64,000 bases of DNA, from assembly GCF_932526225.1 (NCBI RefSeq), contig NC_064047.1, forward strand, positions 9,716,494 to 9,780,493, read 5' to 3'. The notes beneath the pieces are model-generated. The model did no database searches. It saw nothing but the letters and a program-made list of their open reading frames with translations, and was not told where the DNA came from. Position numbers and translations under genes: made by a program. The stretch is from Nematostella vectensis (Eukaryota; Cnidaria; Anthozoa; Actiniaria; Edwardsiidae). Shown here piece after piece: positions 1-12,600 of this stretch (position 1 is its first letter; every line of letters begins with the position of its first letter).

Positions 1-88
1 TCCTGTTTTCTTTGACCGGCCACTTTTAGGGTAGAGTTGGGACTCAAATTGCAGAAAAACACGTAAAATTTCTGCGAAAAAACACAAA

Positions 89-2043
89 GGCTATCTCTAA
101 AACAGGGAACGGGGAACGACAAAACGGGGAATACTAAAACGGGGAATACTAAAACGGGGAATCTCTAAAACGGGGAATACTAAAACAGGGAATCTCTAAA
201 ACGGGGAATACTAAAACGAGGAATCTCTAAAATGGGGAATACTAAAACGGGGAATCTCTAAAACGGGGAATGCTAAAACGGGGAATGCTAAAACGGGGAA
301 TATCTAAAACGGGGAATACTAAAACGGGGAATCTCTAAAACGGGGAATACTAAAACGGGGAATCTCTAAAACAGGCAATACTAAAACGGGGAATACTAAA
401 ACGAGGAATCTCTAAAACGGGGAATACTAAAACGGGAATCTCTAAAACAGGAAATACTAAAACGGGGAATATCTAAAACGGGGAATACTAAAACGGGGAA
501 TCTCTAAAACGGGGAATACTAAAACGAGGAATCTCTAAAACGTGGAATACTAAAACGGGGAATCTCTAAAACGGGGAATACTAAAACGGGGAATACTAAA
601 ACGAGGAATCTCTAAAACGGGGAATACTAAAACGGGGAATCTCTAAAACAGGGAATACTAAAACGGGAGACAAACAAAAGGCCGAGTTAGGAACCGAGGC
701 AGGAACCGAGTTATAGGAACCGAGTCAGGAACCTAGCTTAACAGAGCTTGGAAAAGGTCTTAGAAGTTGATAATAGGCGACGGGCACTTTGAGTCTGAGT
801 TTTATTATCCTGACAAGATTGTGTAAAAGAAAATTTTGACGAAGAAGAAAATTAAAACAATCTGATAAGACGGCGAGCGCCACCGATAGCCAAGAAATAC
901 ATAGCTTATTTATATCGGAGAAACAAACAAAAGAATAAATAACAAGGGATGCAAACACCCAAAAAAGTCTGTAAATGCAATATTCTACCAAATCGTCATA
1001 AAGCAGCACAGTGTTTGGTGTTTTCATTTATATACTTAAAAGTTTACATCAAAAGTCTGTTCTCTACAAACCGTGGAGTTTTCACACCAAACAGTCCATT
1101 TATGCCGTGAAGACGGACATCTGAGCTTTCTTTGTCATTGTTTAGACTATAGCACCTTTGGGATGAAGCCTGTAGCTTCCAAAAGACTAAAACAGAAATA
1201 AATAGCCCGAAAAGTCGTTGAATTATATAACGATGAAAACAACGCCGAACGGTAAATAAACCAAGTAAGTTAAACCTTTTTGCTTCGCTTTCCATTCATT
1301 TGGGCCCATGGATCATTCTAACACCAACATCTCTCATTCCAAGGTCTTTTTGGTATATCTTGTCTTCGTCTTAGTTGAATGTTTTCACTCTTTTACACTT
1401 TTTTAGTTGATCGTGCGCGAGTGTTTCTTGTTTTCCCGCCTTTTTGAATTCGATCGATAAACTAATCGATATTCGTTGATTTGTTTTCTCTTCTTTTTAA
1501 ATTTTAAAAGCCATATAGTAAAACTTTTATTGATTTATTATTGTCAGCGAATGCATACCAGGAAAACACGATTCCTAACTCTGTTACCGTTTTAGTATTC
1601 CCCGTTTTAGAGATTCCCGGTTTTAGTATTCCCAGAGATTCCCCGTTTTAGTATTCCCCGTTTTAGAGATTCCCCGTTTTTTTAGTATTCCCCGTTTTAG
1701 AGATTCCCCGTTTTAGAGATTCCCCGTTTTAGTATTCCCCGTTTGAGAGATTCCCCGTTTTAGTATTCCCCGTTTTAGAGATTCCCCGTTTTAGTATTCC
1801 CCGTTTTAGAGATTCCCCGTTTTAGTATTCCCCGTTTTAGAGATTCCCCGTTTTAGAGATTCCCCGTTTTAGAGATTCCCCGTTTTAGAGATTCCCCGTT
1901 TTAGTATTCCCCGTTTTAGAGATTCCCCGTTTTAGAGATTCCCCGTTTTAGTATTCCCCGTTTTAGAGATTCCCCGTTTTAGAGATTCCCCGTTTTAGTA
2001 TTCCCCGTTTTATCGTTCCCCGTTCCCCGTTTAAGAGATAGCC
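89..2043. repeat. Foldback element with tandem-repeat arms
   Basis: The left arm (about 89-672) is a tandem array of 15-16 base units, GGGGAATACTAAAAC and GGGGAATCTCTAAAAC. The right arm (about 1584-2043) holds the same units in reverse complement. Both outer ends carry GGCTATCTCT next to GGGAACGGGGAACGA, and both inner ends carry GAGTTAGGAA, so the arms are mirror images at both edges. About 0.9 kb of non-repeated spacer lies between them. The spacer has two short minus-strand open frames (725-1027, 1044-1295) with no recognisable domain. This is foldback-transposon architecture; no transposase is visible. Confidence 0.8.
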
Positions 2044-3259
2044 GAAACGAAAAACAAAAAACAAACAAACCACATATACAAGAACAGTGTAAGCCCTACC
2101 TTAAAATTTTGTTTGATATTATCTTAGGTTACTTCAATTACATATAAGAATGATGAGAATGATGTCGTTTGTATTATTGCTGTAAATCTTGACATTTGCC
2201 GATAAAACTTGTATTAAAAGTCAGGCGTAAACAGCAAATTCGGCATTCTATCCACTTTTCCCCGAACTTAAATCACTGCAAGTTGACAAAAATAGCTTTG
2301 AAAGCACATAAACACAGTAGTAGTACCTACCGAAGAGAGCACCGCTTTATCCTATCATTTCCAAGTTTTCGTATTTCGAGCTGGATTCCGGGTCGTTTCC
2401 ATTCCATACTTCGCTACAAGATTTTTACCAAGCTTGGACAACAAATCAATTTCTATCATGTTAGGTGACCGTCTATAAACGTCTATATTTTAGATAAACC
2501 CGAGCAGGATTCACAGACCTCATCCGACATGTTGTACAATTTGTGGGACTTTTGTGGGACATTTGGGTTGCACTTCGCTGGCTTCTATTTGCTGCATTCT
2601 GATTGGTTATTCGTGCGCTCGTCGGATCTATGAATTGCGACGAAAGATGCCCCAAATAAAGACCCTGTTGAAAAACAAAATACAATTCAGTAATCCGTGC
2701 CCCAAACAGCGCAACTAATAACTCCCCTTACAAAACAAACATGCATGACGCGTTGATTTTCGTAACAATATCAATGGCGCGTTAAACGCGAAAATTGAAA
2801 TATGCCATGTATGCTGTATTTTAATTTTGAAGATCTCTTGAGGACGCGGAGACTGTTGTTGTTGTGTGTGTTTTTTTTTTCTAGTAAATAAAAGAAACGA
2901 GTATCATGTATGATCGCAGAAGTCTTTCTGGCTATTTTCAGCCACCACACAAATATTGCGGTGTTAATTTTGTCCTGTGGTTTCGGTAAATCAGGATCCG
3001 TGTTTGTAAGATGTTAAACTCTTGTAAACGTGGAACCCGCCGTGGTTTCTATATACTACGCTTGTCATTTGCGTTATTTTACCAATACGCAATAAAGACT
3101 CGAACAATGGCGTATATCAGGCGCAAATGCTTTTTTTTCTGATCTTTTTGTGTCATTTTCGAAAATTTTATTCAGTAATGAAATCCCCTTTCAAGCTTTG
3201 CTTGAATTTATTTATTGAAGTCAAATTTAATATACGTTAAAATGTAAAACAAATCCTAA
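2044..3259. other. No gene recognised
   Basis: AT-rich sequence with short random open frames only. I see no conserved domain, splice-consistent exon chain or strong repeat here. Confidence 0.5.
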
Positions 3260-4989
3260 CTGCAAAAAATGCACTTTTAGAGATGAGTTAAGAATACTCA
3301 TTTATTTGAGTAAATCGACATAACTCAAAATATCGAGTAACGGTAACTAAAGATACTGAGTAAAAGTGGTACTCAATTTATTGAGTTAGCTTAACTCAAG
3401 ACGAAGTTCTCAATTAAGTAACGATATCTCAAATTATTGAGTTTGAGTAACACTGGTACTCATTTATTTGAGTTAGCTTTACTCATATATGGGTAACTAA
3501 AGTCTCCTAACTGAGTAAATATTGCCTAACCATAACTTACACTAAGGCATGATGGGGATCATAGTGGCGAGTCTAAACCGACCATGTAGTTTTCTTTTGT
3601 CCGCATACTCCATTTTCTACCTTTGCTTAGAGCGGGTATATCTGCTTTCTCTACAACAAATTGAAGGATAACGCAACGTTGCCCAAAGCAAAGGTAGAAA
3701 ATGGAGTATGCGAACATAAAATTTTACATGGTCGGTTTAGACTCGCCACTATGATCCCCATCATGCCTAAGTATAAGTTATGTCTCTCCGCAAATTTAAA
3801 GAAAAAGCATCGGTTATTTTTTGGAAATATATTAGAAATTCATAAACTACTGGTGTGTTCATATGTTGAATAACTTTAAATCGGTTACCGATGAATAAAA
3901 TAAAACAGTAGCACATCAAATACGGATGATTAAATATCATCCTTCGGAAACATTAATGAAATCGGACGAGATTTGAGACTACTAGACGTCAATTTTACAA
4001 CGAGTAAATTGAAAAAAAAAAAAGGCTATAAAGAATTGCTAACGAGCCTCCTTAAATCTGGCGCGAATATTTCGGTTTTCATATTATATTCCGCGGTATT
4101 GCGGTTTCTCTAGACTGCGCGGTTTACGGTTATTGATTATTTGGACGGTTTTGCGGGTTTTGAAGTTTTTCTTTGCCGTTTCTGTGGGTTTTTCTGTGCG
4201 GTTTTCGCACCCCCCTTACAACCACTTATTGAGGATAACCAAAAGCTCCCTTCAACAATTATTACTTTTTTAGATACCTTAAACAAATATAATTAAAAAA
4301 AAGTAGTGCATTGTTAAGCGTGAGCGTGACTCGCACTTTGTAAACTTCCTTTCTTTGAACAAAACCAAGGACCAACACACTCGTAACATCGGTGCACTAA
4401 ATAAGTAAAGGGAATGCGCGAAATAATCAAACATCGGAACAAGCTCTGAATATTCAAGAGACCATGTATATAACCCTTGCATGAAGTTGAATTGAACTAT
4501 TATTATTATTTTGATGTTGTTTTTACTGTATGAATAAGAGTGGTTGTGGGTACATTTCTTGCGAGTAGTGTTAACACTAAAATGAGCAGTCTTGACTCGC
4601 TGTTATGCGTTATAATAACTCAGAATAAAGAGTAAGAATACTCTATTGAGTTGTAGTTACTCAAAGGCATGAGTTAATGTTAACCCCGTGCGCTCGAGTA
4701 ACTCATTTTGTTGAGTTATCGTTACCCAGAATGTGTTGCTATTACGCGTTATTTTGAGTTACCGTTACTCGGTGTCCAAGTAACTCATTTTGTTGAGTTA
4801 ACGTCACTCAAGGTGTCTACCATTAACTCATTATTTTGAGTTAACGTTACTCACTGCGTTCGAGTAACTCATTATATTGAGTTACAGCTATCACCTTTAT
4901 TTGAGTTACCTTAACTCAACATAGAGTGGCTGTGAACGCATTTGCTTTACTCATTATTTTGAGTTAAGTTAACTCGGTATTTTTTGCAG
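3260..4989. repeat. Foldback/MITE-like element built of ACTCA/TGAGT palindromes
   Basis: The ends are inverted: CTGCAAAAAATGC on the left and the complement of CTGCAAAAAATAC on the right. The subterminal zones (about 3285-3520 and 4560-4985) are arrays of imperfect palindromes of the type ACTCATTATTTTGAGTTA. The centre (3530-3785) contains a separate long hairpin. No coding capacity was recognised. Confidence 0.6.
3533..3782. repeat. Long internal hairpin
   Basis: About 95 bases at 3533-3628 are repeated in inverted orientation at 3688-3782 with few mismatches. The matching parts include GGCATGATGGGGATCATAGT and CCATTTTCTACCTTTGC. The loop is about 60 bases. The pair lies between the two palindromic arrays of the surrounding element. 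Confidence 0.75.
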
Positions 4990-5204
4990 TGCTTTTTTAC
5001 ATTTCATAGATAACTACAAAATATATTGTGCACATCTAATGCTATACATGGTCCGTCGGTAGGTAAATACGAATCACTCCTGGGTCAGAACAGTTCTTCA
5101 AGGCTGTGTCTTTACAGAGAGGTAGTGACGGGGCAAGGTGAGGAGGAATGAGAATTTTCCTGGCGAATGTCGCGGCCCCGAACAGCTAGAAGGGTTTTCA
5201 TGTT

Positions 5205-5460
5205 GTTGTCTTGGCGCACATTCACCTAATTTCAAGAACATGCTAAGAACATGCCGAGTATGCGATAGCAACAAAATGTCGAGTTTTATTTGGGTGATGT
5301 GTTCTAAAATGCAGAATCGATTTGTGTTCATAATAACATCCTTCGATAATATTGCTAGTGATCATTGGGTAATCCTCTTCCTAATAATTCATTTTGTATT
5401 ATATCTTCAATTAAACTATAACTTTTAAGATTTTTAAGAACATTTTCAGCCTTAGAATGC
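5205..5460 (+). repeat. Dispersed repeat, second copy near 53225
   Basis: Shares AAGAACATGCCGAG, TGTTCATAA and surrounding text with 53225-53500. Both copies are degenerate, and no element ends were defined. Confidence 0.45.
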
Positions 5461-5497
5461 CTAATTGACGTTCTTGTGACAAGTACGACTTGTACAA

Positions 5498-5695
5498 GTG
5501 TGTACCCAAACGTCTTGTCAATTGTACGGGGGGGAAGAGACCACAGACCAAACTGTTGAAGACAACTGCTTTACTATGGAAGAACTGGAACTAAGAACTA
5601 AATACAATTTTACGGTTTCTCCTTTTATAGGCAGGGTGCATCTACGTGCGTATGCCTGCAGGCACTCATGGGTTTCGTGTACCATTACATCATAA
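5498..5695 (+). pseudogene. Possible FN3-like domain fragment
   Basis: An isolated open frame contains LELRTKYNFTVSPFIG. This resembles the L-x-P-x-T-x-Y-x-F-x-V strand of fibronectin type III domains. The usual tryptophan and the upstream strands are missing, and no partner exon was found. It may be a degenerate exon or chance similarity. Confidence 0.25.
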
Positions 5696-5905
5696 ATGAA
5701 GAAGTTCATTGGTTACCACAGGCAGCCCAAGGCTACTGTCAGTGATTTATAAAGGAATATATAGGGGAATTTATATGTTAGCGGAAAAATACTTTATCGT
5801 GAAAAATAAAACTTTAGACCATGTAATATTGTGTTTGAGTCTTCTTTTTCTTTTTCAATTTTGCCGATAGAATGTCAGTAGAGCGAGTTTCAAGCCGGCC
5901 AAGAA

Positions 5906-6109
5906 TTGTGTTTATACAGAGAGAGAAACCAAGAACACATAGATGTACACAAAGCGACATACGACATGCTATCAGCCTACAGAGACACACCACACCCAGC
6001 TACAAAGAAGACACCCTATGAATTGATGATGAACAGAGAAGTAAGAACGAAATTGGAACATTTTCAACAGACAAAACGACAGGACGTGACCGTTGTATTA
6101 CCAAATTGA
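5906..6109 (+). mobile_element. Ty3/gypsy-type integrase fragment
   Basis: The frame includes AYRDTPHPATKKTPYELMMN, the characteristic segment near the end of the integrase core of Ty3/gypsy retrotransposons, followed by REVRTKLEH. Only about 60 codons remain. The rest of the polyprotein and the LTRs were not seen. This is a retrotransposon remnant, not a host gene. Confidence 0.75.
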
Positions 6110-6215
6110 GACGCCTAGGTACGAGGCAGGTGTTCGTTTCCACCAGCCTCTTCAAAGAGCTGATGACAAGTGGGTCGAGTACATGTGCAACAAAAAGGCA
6201 AGCCACAGCTTATAC

Positions 6216-6393
6216 CAGGCCCGTACCTAGGGTGGTGCAGAGGGTGCACCCAGATCAGTGAGTTGTTTTTCCAAATTTTCATCAGAGATTTTTATCAGAG
6301 AACTCACTCTCCACCCCCCCCCCCCCCCCCCCAAATTAGGTCCACTTTTTCGGATTTAGCACCCCCTCAAGAAAAATCCTGGGTACGGGCCTG
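6216..6393. repeat. MITE with CAGGCCCGTACC terminal inverted repeats
   Basis: The left end CAGGCCCGTACCTAGG is mirrored by the complement of CCTGGGTACGGGCCTG at the right end. A poly-C tract lies inside. The right half (AGGTCCACTT, then AAGAAAAATCCTGGGT) recurs at about 11448-11523, and an end-like piece occurs near 61980. Confidence 0.7.
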
Positions 6394-6630
6394 TAAACAA
6401 CGAAAAATCTATCAATATTATTGATAAAGATGATCATAGAAACACTAATGATATGAAATTCACATTGTATTGTTAGCTCTTCTCTGAAAACGAGAATAAA
6501 ATATAATAAAAAAGAGATCAGTGAGTTGTTTTCCAAATTTTTGCCTAACCGAAATCCATCACTAATGCTATTGATTTACGACCTCTCTCATCCCCGCCCT
6601 GGCTACTCTTAGCGCAAGTATCTGATTGGA

Positions 6631-6870
6631 AAAGCCGCATTGTCACCAATTTACTTCCGGAGGGCCGATGGAAACCTCAACCAATAAGAGACAAAAGAAT
6701 CTATTAGAATCGCCACAATAAAATAGGCCATCCGCTCTAAATTATCAGTCAAATCCTCGAAGAAACTTTCGATAGACACACTGCTTTTACAATTTTTAAT
6801 TATTTTCCCCTTTTTCTTTTAAAAATCATAGGATGTTGTTTAATCGACCGGAAGTAAACACGGCTGGCTA
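6631..6870 (+). repeat. MITE family C, copy 1
   Basis: Begins AAAGCCGCATTGTCACCA and TTTACTTCCGGAGG, and ends with a decayed complement of the same (GACCGGAAGTAAACA). The interior GGCCATCCGCTCTAAATTA is shared with the copies at 14226, 23190, 25831 and 62571. Confidence 0.7.
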
Positions 6871-7007
6871 ATGGTAATGACGAATGTCATTCACCATTGG
6901 CTAAGATTAACCAGGCCTTGTAAGGCAAACAGTCTTAAAAGTCCTCGATTGCCCAAGCCGTAAGATAAATCTTGTTTTCTTATCCTCTGAGAAATTCTCC
7001 TACAGCT

Positions 7008-7106
7008 TCTCAGCTCCTATCTCAACGTCTTTTCAGCTCCTATCTCAACGTCTTCTCAGCCTATCCCAACGTCTTCTCAGCTCCTATCTCAACGTCTTCA
7101 ATGTCT
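7008..7106 (+). repeat. Minisatellite, about 25-base unit
   Basis: Four to five imperfect copies of TCAGCTCCTATCTCAACGTC. Confidence 0.75.
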
Positions 7107-7439
7107 TTTCCTAAACTCGACTTTTTAGGGGTATGGTTAATAAGTAGGGGAACCGTACTTTGTTTGGAGCCATGGGTGTTCAGACACCTCGTCGCTTGGT
7201 CACAAGACTGTACATTGAATATGATAATCAGATTGCCTAAAAGCCAAACCACTTGATTGAGTGAGCTCTGATTGGTCGAGAAGAGTTGGTGTCCAACCCT
7301 TGTTTGGGGCTCAATTTTCGGTAGTGCCCATGGATCCATATTATCAGTTGATTAGTTAACAGTTGATATAAGAAACGCTTAAGTTGTATCAATTTAAAAT
7401 TATTATCTATAGGTCGCCCCATGACAGGTTTGCCCAATA

Positions 7440-7660
7440 GGGTTCTAGATTTAGGATCCTTGTGTGTGGATTCCAAATTCCATGTGGGTTTTCCCGCGGA
7501 TTCCGGATTCTATTTTTGTTTTCCAGGATTCCTGTATTCCAGCTTAAATTCCAGCTCAAATCTTGGATTCCGGATCCTAGTGTGTGGATTCCGGATTCCA
7601 GTAGCTTGGATTCCGTATCCCAAGTCTTATTTTTTCATGGAAACCGGATTCCTATGTCAT
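7440..7660 (+). repeat. Degenerate GGATTCCGGATTC repeat
   Basis: Repeated GGATTCCGGATTC-type words throughout; the open frames here are products of the repeat. No gene seen. Confidence 0.55.
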
Positions 7661-9441
7661 GTGGCGATATATGCCTTCGTGCTGCCCTCAATAATCAAAA
7701 CTTGTTACCAGCCCTACTCTCTACATATCACTGCTTGTGACCGGTTTTTATGATGAGCTAGCAGCGTAGTAGCGTAGCAAAGTTAGATAATTAACTTCTA
7801 ATTAAAAGACGATAGTTTAAAATCCCATAAGCTTACCAAATGGTGCATCAAATCTCTCCATGGTTGCCTCGCTGCTTACGGTTTTTAATTTGCTTAGTAA
7901 CGTTGATTTCTCATGAAAAGACTATCGAAATCTAAAACCTTGTGGACAGGGTCGCTATGGTTTATCTTTGTGGAAACATTCGATTCCTCTTGAGCAGAAA
8001 ATTAATGTGTTATATTAAAAATGTTACTCGTTTTTGACGAACAATAATAAGTCTTTAAAGTTATACCCCCAAAAAGGCTTATAAAATCAATATCATCCTA
8101 GTTAAATGTTTTTTCCTTATAGAGGAGCATATACTTTTTTAATGAGAGATTTATCTCCCCTCGTAGTGTTTAATTAGAATTAGCTCATAGAATATTAATC
8201 GGTGGAGTTGCCATACAAAGGGTTGGTGCCACTGCCAAAGTGCACAAAATATGGGTTCCAGAATGTACATTCTTGCTTTTCTGCTCCAGCTTCGATTTCC
8301 GGGTATGTATAACCCTACTTTTCACAATCCTACCTCTATAAATGTTAAAATCAGGAGGAAATATGTGCCCAGAGTTCACTCGGATTAAGTAAAATAACAG
8401 TTTTAGCTATGCTGTGAGTCTAGGCTTTTAACTTTGCTTATGACTGGATGTACCAAAAATGTGAAATTTAGTGAGTTAGAACTTTTCTCATGTGATTCAT
8501 TCTCTTCAAAATATCGCTAAAATCTGATTCCTTAAAGACTTCTTAGGAAGTTAATTTGCTAAGATGAGATAAGTTGACCCTTATACTGTCATGATATTTT
8601 TTTGTTTAAAAAGTATAACAGGCGAGCATACTATTTAATGTTATAAATGTAATAAAACTTCGCAACACATCGCCTTCGTCAAAGCGTGGGCTGTTGTCAT
8701 GACAAATGGCTGAAAATGGCGTCGCATGGAATCGAGGACGCCGGACAGTGGCTTGTGCAAATGAGCATCTGTTCCGTAGACTGGACACTCGATGGGCCGT
8801 TCGAGGATAAAAAGACAATACACGCCATTCCAAATTCTACCAGCCGGGGTAGGGTGCTTCGCATCAGTTTGACCTTGCCTTGTATCTCTGAGTCTTTACC
8901 GACGTCCCTCAAATCTAATTACCACCCCAACTTATAGAAAATTTCGAAATAAAATCTGTCTATCTATGATTAACCCATTTATTCATTTGTTTGTTTATTT
9001 TTCTTTCCTTGTTTTATGCAATCAATTCTATCTATAAACGCAACGGACATCCTCGGTACCGTATATCTTACAATAAGATAAAATGCATTTTTTTTTTCAT
9101 TTCATTGGGATTGAAATGTACCAGACAGAGTGTATTTCACGTCTGGCATTTTGAATTTTCAATTGATTTCTACCGCGGATCGTCCGAAATTGTCGCCGTA
9201 GCTAATTAACACAATTTTAATTTTTATAACCATGAGGATTTTGTCGTGTTCTGATTTATTTGCCAAGCTGGTTAATTGCTAAGTTGCGAAGTTGATGTCA
9301 ATGAGTACGTTAATGAAAATAAAATGAAGTAAACATGAAATAGATTTAAAAGAGTATCGCTAGACTAGCATTCGTCTGGCTTCCAGCTATAAAAGAAATA
9401 AACTTTTATTTTTTCTTTTGCTGCTATAAGCAACGTTTCAG
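7661..9441. other. No gene recognised
   Basis: Region upstream of the first PAN-EGF-discoidin gene. A signal-peptide exon for that gene could lie here, but I could not identify one. Overlapping open frames on both strands at 8606-8937 have no recognisable domain. Confidence 0.4.
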
Positions 9442-9628
9442 TGCGAACCTACGCGGCAAACCTTTAGCAGTTTGGCACCAGATTACGTGCTTGAGGGCGC
9501 TGACGTCATTGACGTCGTTACCACAGCAACCGAACAGAAGTGCCAGATGGCGTGCACTCTGAAATTTCGTTGCAACATGTTGAACTATCACAAGACAAGT
9601 CGCCAGTGTGATCTGTTAGATGGACGTG
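9442..9628 (+). CDS. PAN/apple exon of gene 1
   Basis: The acceptor AACGTTTCAG precedes 9442 and the donor GTAAAA follows 9628. The frame has the cysteines of a PAN domain (QKCQMACTLKFRCNMLNY and QCDLL). Confidence 0.65.
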
Positions 9629-12600
9629 GTAAAAGCCAGATTAAACTCGGCCCGTTACTTTGCCTGTGCCATTGAGGAGTTTTTTAACCGTTTAATAGCG
9701 AGTTTGCAAGACATGATCCTCCCTTCCTTCCTAGGCCTCCAAAAATCAGTGTCTTATAAAGGACAAATCTTTAGAATTCAGGCAAACGATTTCAAATAAA
9801 TGGAACGACTCCTCGTGGAAAGAACCCCTAGAAATAGGGAACAACCAAGTAAACTTATGAAACATTTCAAAACATCTGGAAAGCAAAGCATTATCTATAT
9901 AGAGTCAACGTGAAAGTTCTTACCTTGGTTTAACACAATAATTGTTTTGTCTGATCTGATTAGATAGCACAACTTTGATTGACTCCAGTTATCCGGCAAG
10001 CTGGGCTAAGTCTACTAGGGTAGCAGAATACTAAAGCGCTCTATGTACTTAAACGGTTAATGAAAATGTGAAGCAATAGGTCACATGTGGATTTATTTGA
10101 AGTAGCAAAATGATGCCACCGCATTTAATAACATATCATCTGTCAAGTAAAAAACACGTTTTACAGAGAAGGTTCAGTTTAATAATTAAAGAACGAGGCG
10201 GTAGGAGGCACTACTTAGCAAGAAATAACTGAAATCGCTTTTTTTTTGCAAACACCTCTTTTTTATTGTTCTGTATATAAGGCAAATTACACGCGACGAT
10301 TTTCTCAATTATTCCCTTTCAGCCCGACATGTGAACATTTGACGCTTGGCTATAAACAAACGCTGGTATAGGGCCCAATTTCTATTAATTCACTTATCTG
10401 TTAGAGAACAGAGACACGACACGCATAAGTGAATAGATAAAAACAAACAGGAAGAAAGTTCTGTTAGCAGGGTGGTTATTTGGAATTTAAATTTTTTGTT
10501 TTCAAACTATGGGAACCCTGTGGCTGTGGGGGGGTTTGGCTCAGTGACAAATGTCACATCAGTGACAAAGGGAGGAGGGGGTAATTATCTTCTGTTACTT
10601 ATGGCTTTCTGGCAGTCCAAGGAGGAGGGGGTTAAGCCCCCTAGCCCCCCCCCCCCCCCTCCCCTAGATCCGTTTCTTATATTTAATATGTCATGTCATG
10701 TCACTTTTAAATAAGTGTCTGGTTTTGATATGTTCCAGTGTGAGCCTCCACTCATATGTCCGGGTGGGCCCAAGTCTTGCCTTGGGCTGCTTGATGAGGA
10801 GCGAGGCCAGGTCTGTCTTTGTGCCCTCGACTACAAAGGCCAGCACTGCGAGAAAGGTAAAGGTTTTCTAGCGGATACTCTAGTAAGCGGCAAACTAAAA
10901 TTAACTTCTATCCTACAAGAGAACGGGCCCGTGTACCCAGGGGCGTTGGGGTGGGGAGAGTGCGAACGCCCCCCCCCCCCCCCTCCCCCATATCAATATT
11001 TGGGTGACCTTAAAACTCGCTCGGCCAATCTCTTGGAGGCCTGGGTCTAAGGGCTTTTCAAGGCTTGTGTGATAAAGATTTGACCAAGCGATAAAGTTTT
11101 TTTGAAACATTTTTGCCTCGAGTCTCAAATTGACAGGAATCAGCATTTCTCACCATGTTTTCTGGAGATCAGGGAGCGGGAAAATTTTAGCTCTTCTAAA
11201 TATGGGCATCAATGCCCATATAAGGCAATGCATACGAAGGACACTATCCGTGGGGAATATGTTTGATATGCCCCCCTCCCCCCCCCCCCCCCACACACAC
11301 AACGGCCAAAGGTCCACTTTCGGTTCTCAATAGACGTGCTATTATTTGTAGACAAAACTCACTATGGTATGTTGCCAAATCCGACAATAAACGTCCCGTG
11401 GGGATACTGCAAAGGCATTGTCAGATTTGAATCAGAGAACTCTCCCCCCCCCCCACCCCCCGCAAATATTAGGTCCACTTATTCGGATTTCGCACCCCCT
11501 CCACCCCAAGAAAAATCCTGGGTGAGGCCTGAATGGAAGTCTCAATTTTGATTTGTATTTATTTGCTCGTGGCGTTGCGTTACATCATGGGCGTTGCGTG
11601 TCTTTGTGGGTTTTGTGTGATATCATAGGCGTTATTTGATTCCTAGTCGTAATGTTCTTAAAGGCTTTGCATGGTATCGAGGGTGTTGTGTGACACCTCT
11701 GGTGCTGCGTTGAATGACATCATATAATGAGTGTTGCGTGACAACAAATGCGTTGCTTGATTCCATATATGCGTTGCATGACCTGGCAATATGCGTGTTG
11801 TGTGACATAATATGCGTTGTATGATTCCGATGTCGTTGCGTGACATTATTTCTTCGGTTTAGCGTGTAAGGTTGGCCCACTGGGTTTGAGTGATTATCGT
11901 ATACCGGATGCCAGTATGACTGCCAGCTCGATATGGGGTCCATGGTTGGCGGCACGTTGTGGAAGGGTGAACCGGACCTATGACGATATTTGCAATGGTG
12001 CATGGAACGCCAGAAATAACAACCAAAAACAGTACCTCCAAATCGACCTCGGTAAAGCAAGGGTTTAATATTACTAGCTTGGTAAACAATGTTAAGATAA
12101 AGAGACGGGACCCCGAAGGCGGATTTGTGAGCAGCTCAGGGATGGATGATAATTGTATTTTAAGGGGTTCCCAGAATTTTACGAGGCGCTAGCGCTACTA
12201 GTCAAATTGTTGATTATATGATACTGCCTTTTAAACAAAGCATTTTGAGAATTTTTTTTACTCTTGTCTATTTGTTTGGAAAGGAATTGGTGTGTAGGTA
12301 TTTTTAGGGGTAATTTTATAATTTCCAGCATACCTTCCACTTTAACCCTCACCCCCCCCCCCCCTCCGCCCTGTGTGTATGTGTTCGTATCAGTTATGCT
12401 TCCACCAGTTCTTTTTAAGTACAATTCTCCCTTCTAGCTTCTTATTTCATGATTATGTCATATATTTCTTTTGTATCTCTTTTAAACTATAAAATGTCTC
12501 TTGTTGCTCTATATTAACATGTATTCCTTAAGGTGGCTTAACCTTGGTGAGGAAAGTGGCGACACAAGGTCGTGCACCAAACCCTAAACAGCAAACTTTA

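Noticed and set aside
725..1295. Minus-strand open frames of 100 and 83 codons between the satellite arms
   Set aside because: No domain, no splice partners, and composition like the surroundings; treated as the spacer of the foldback element.
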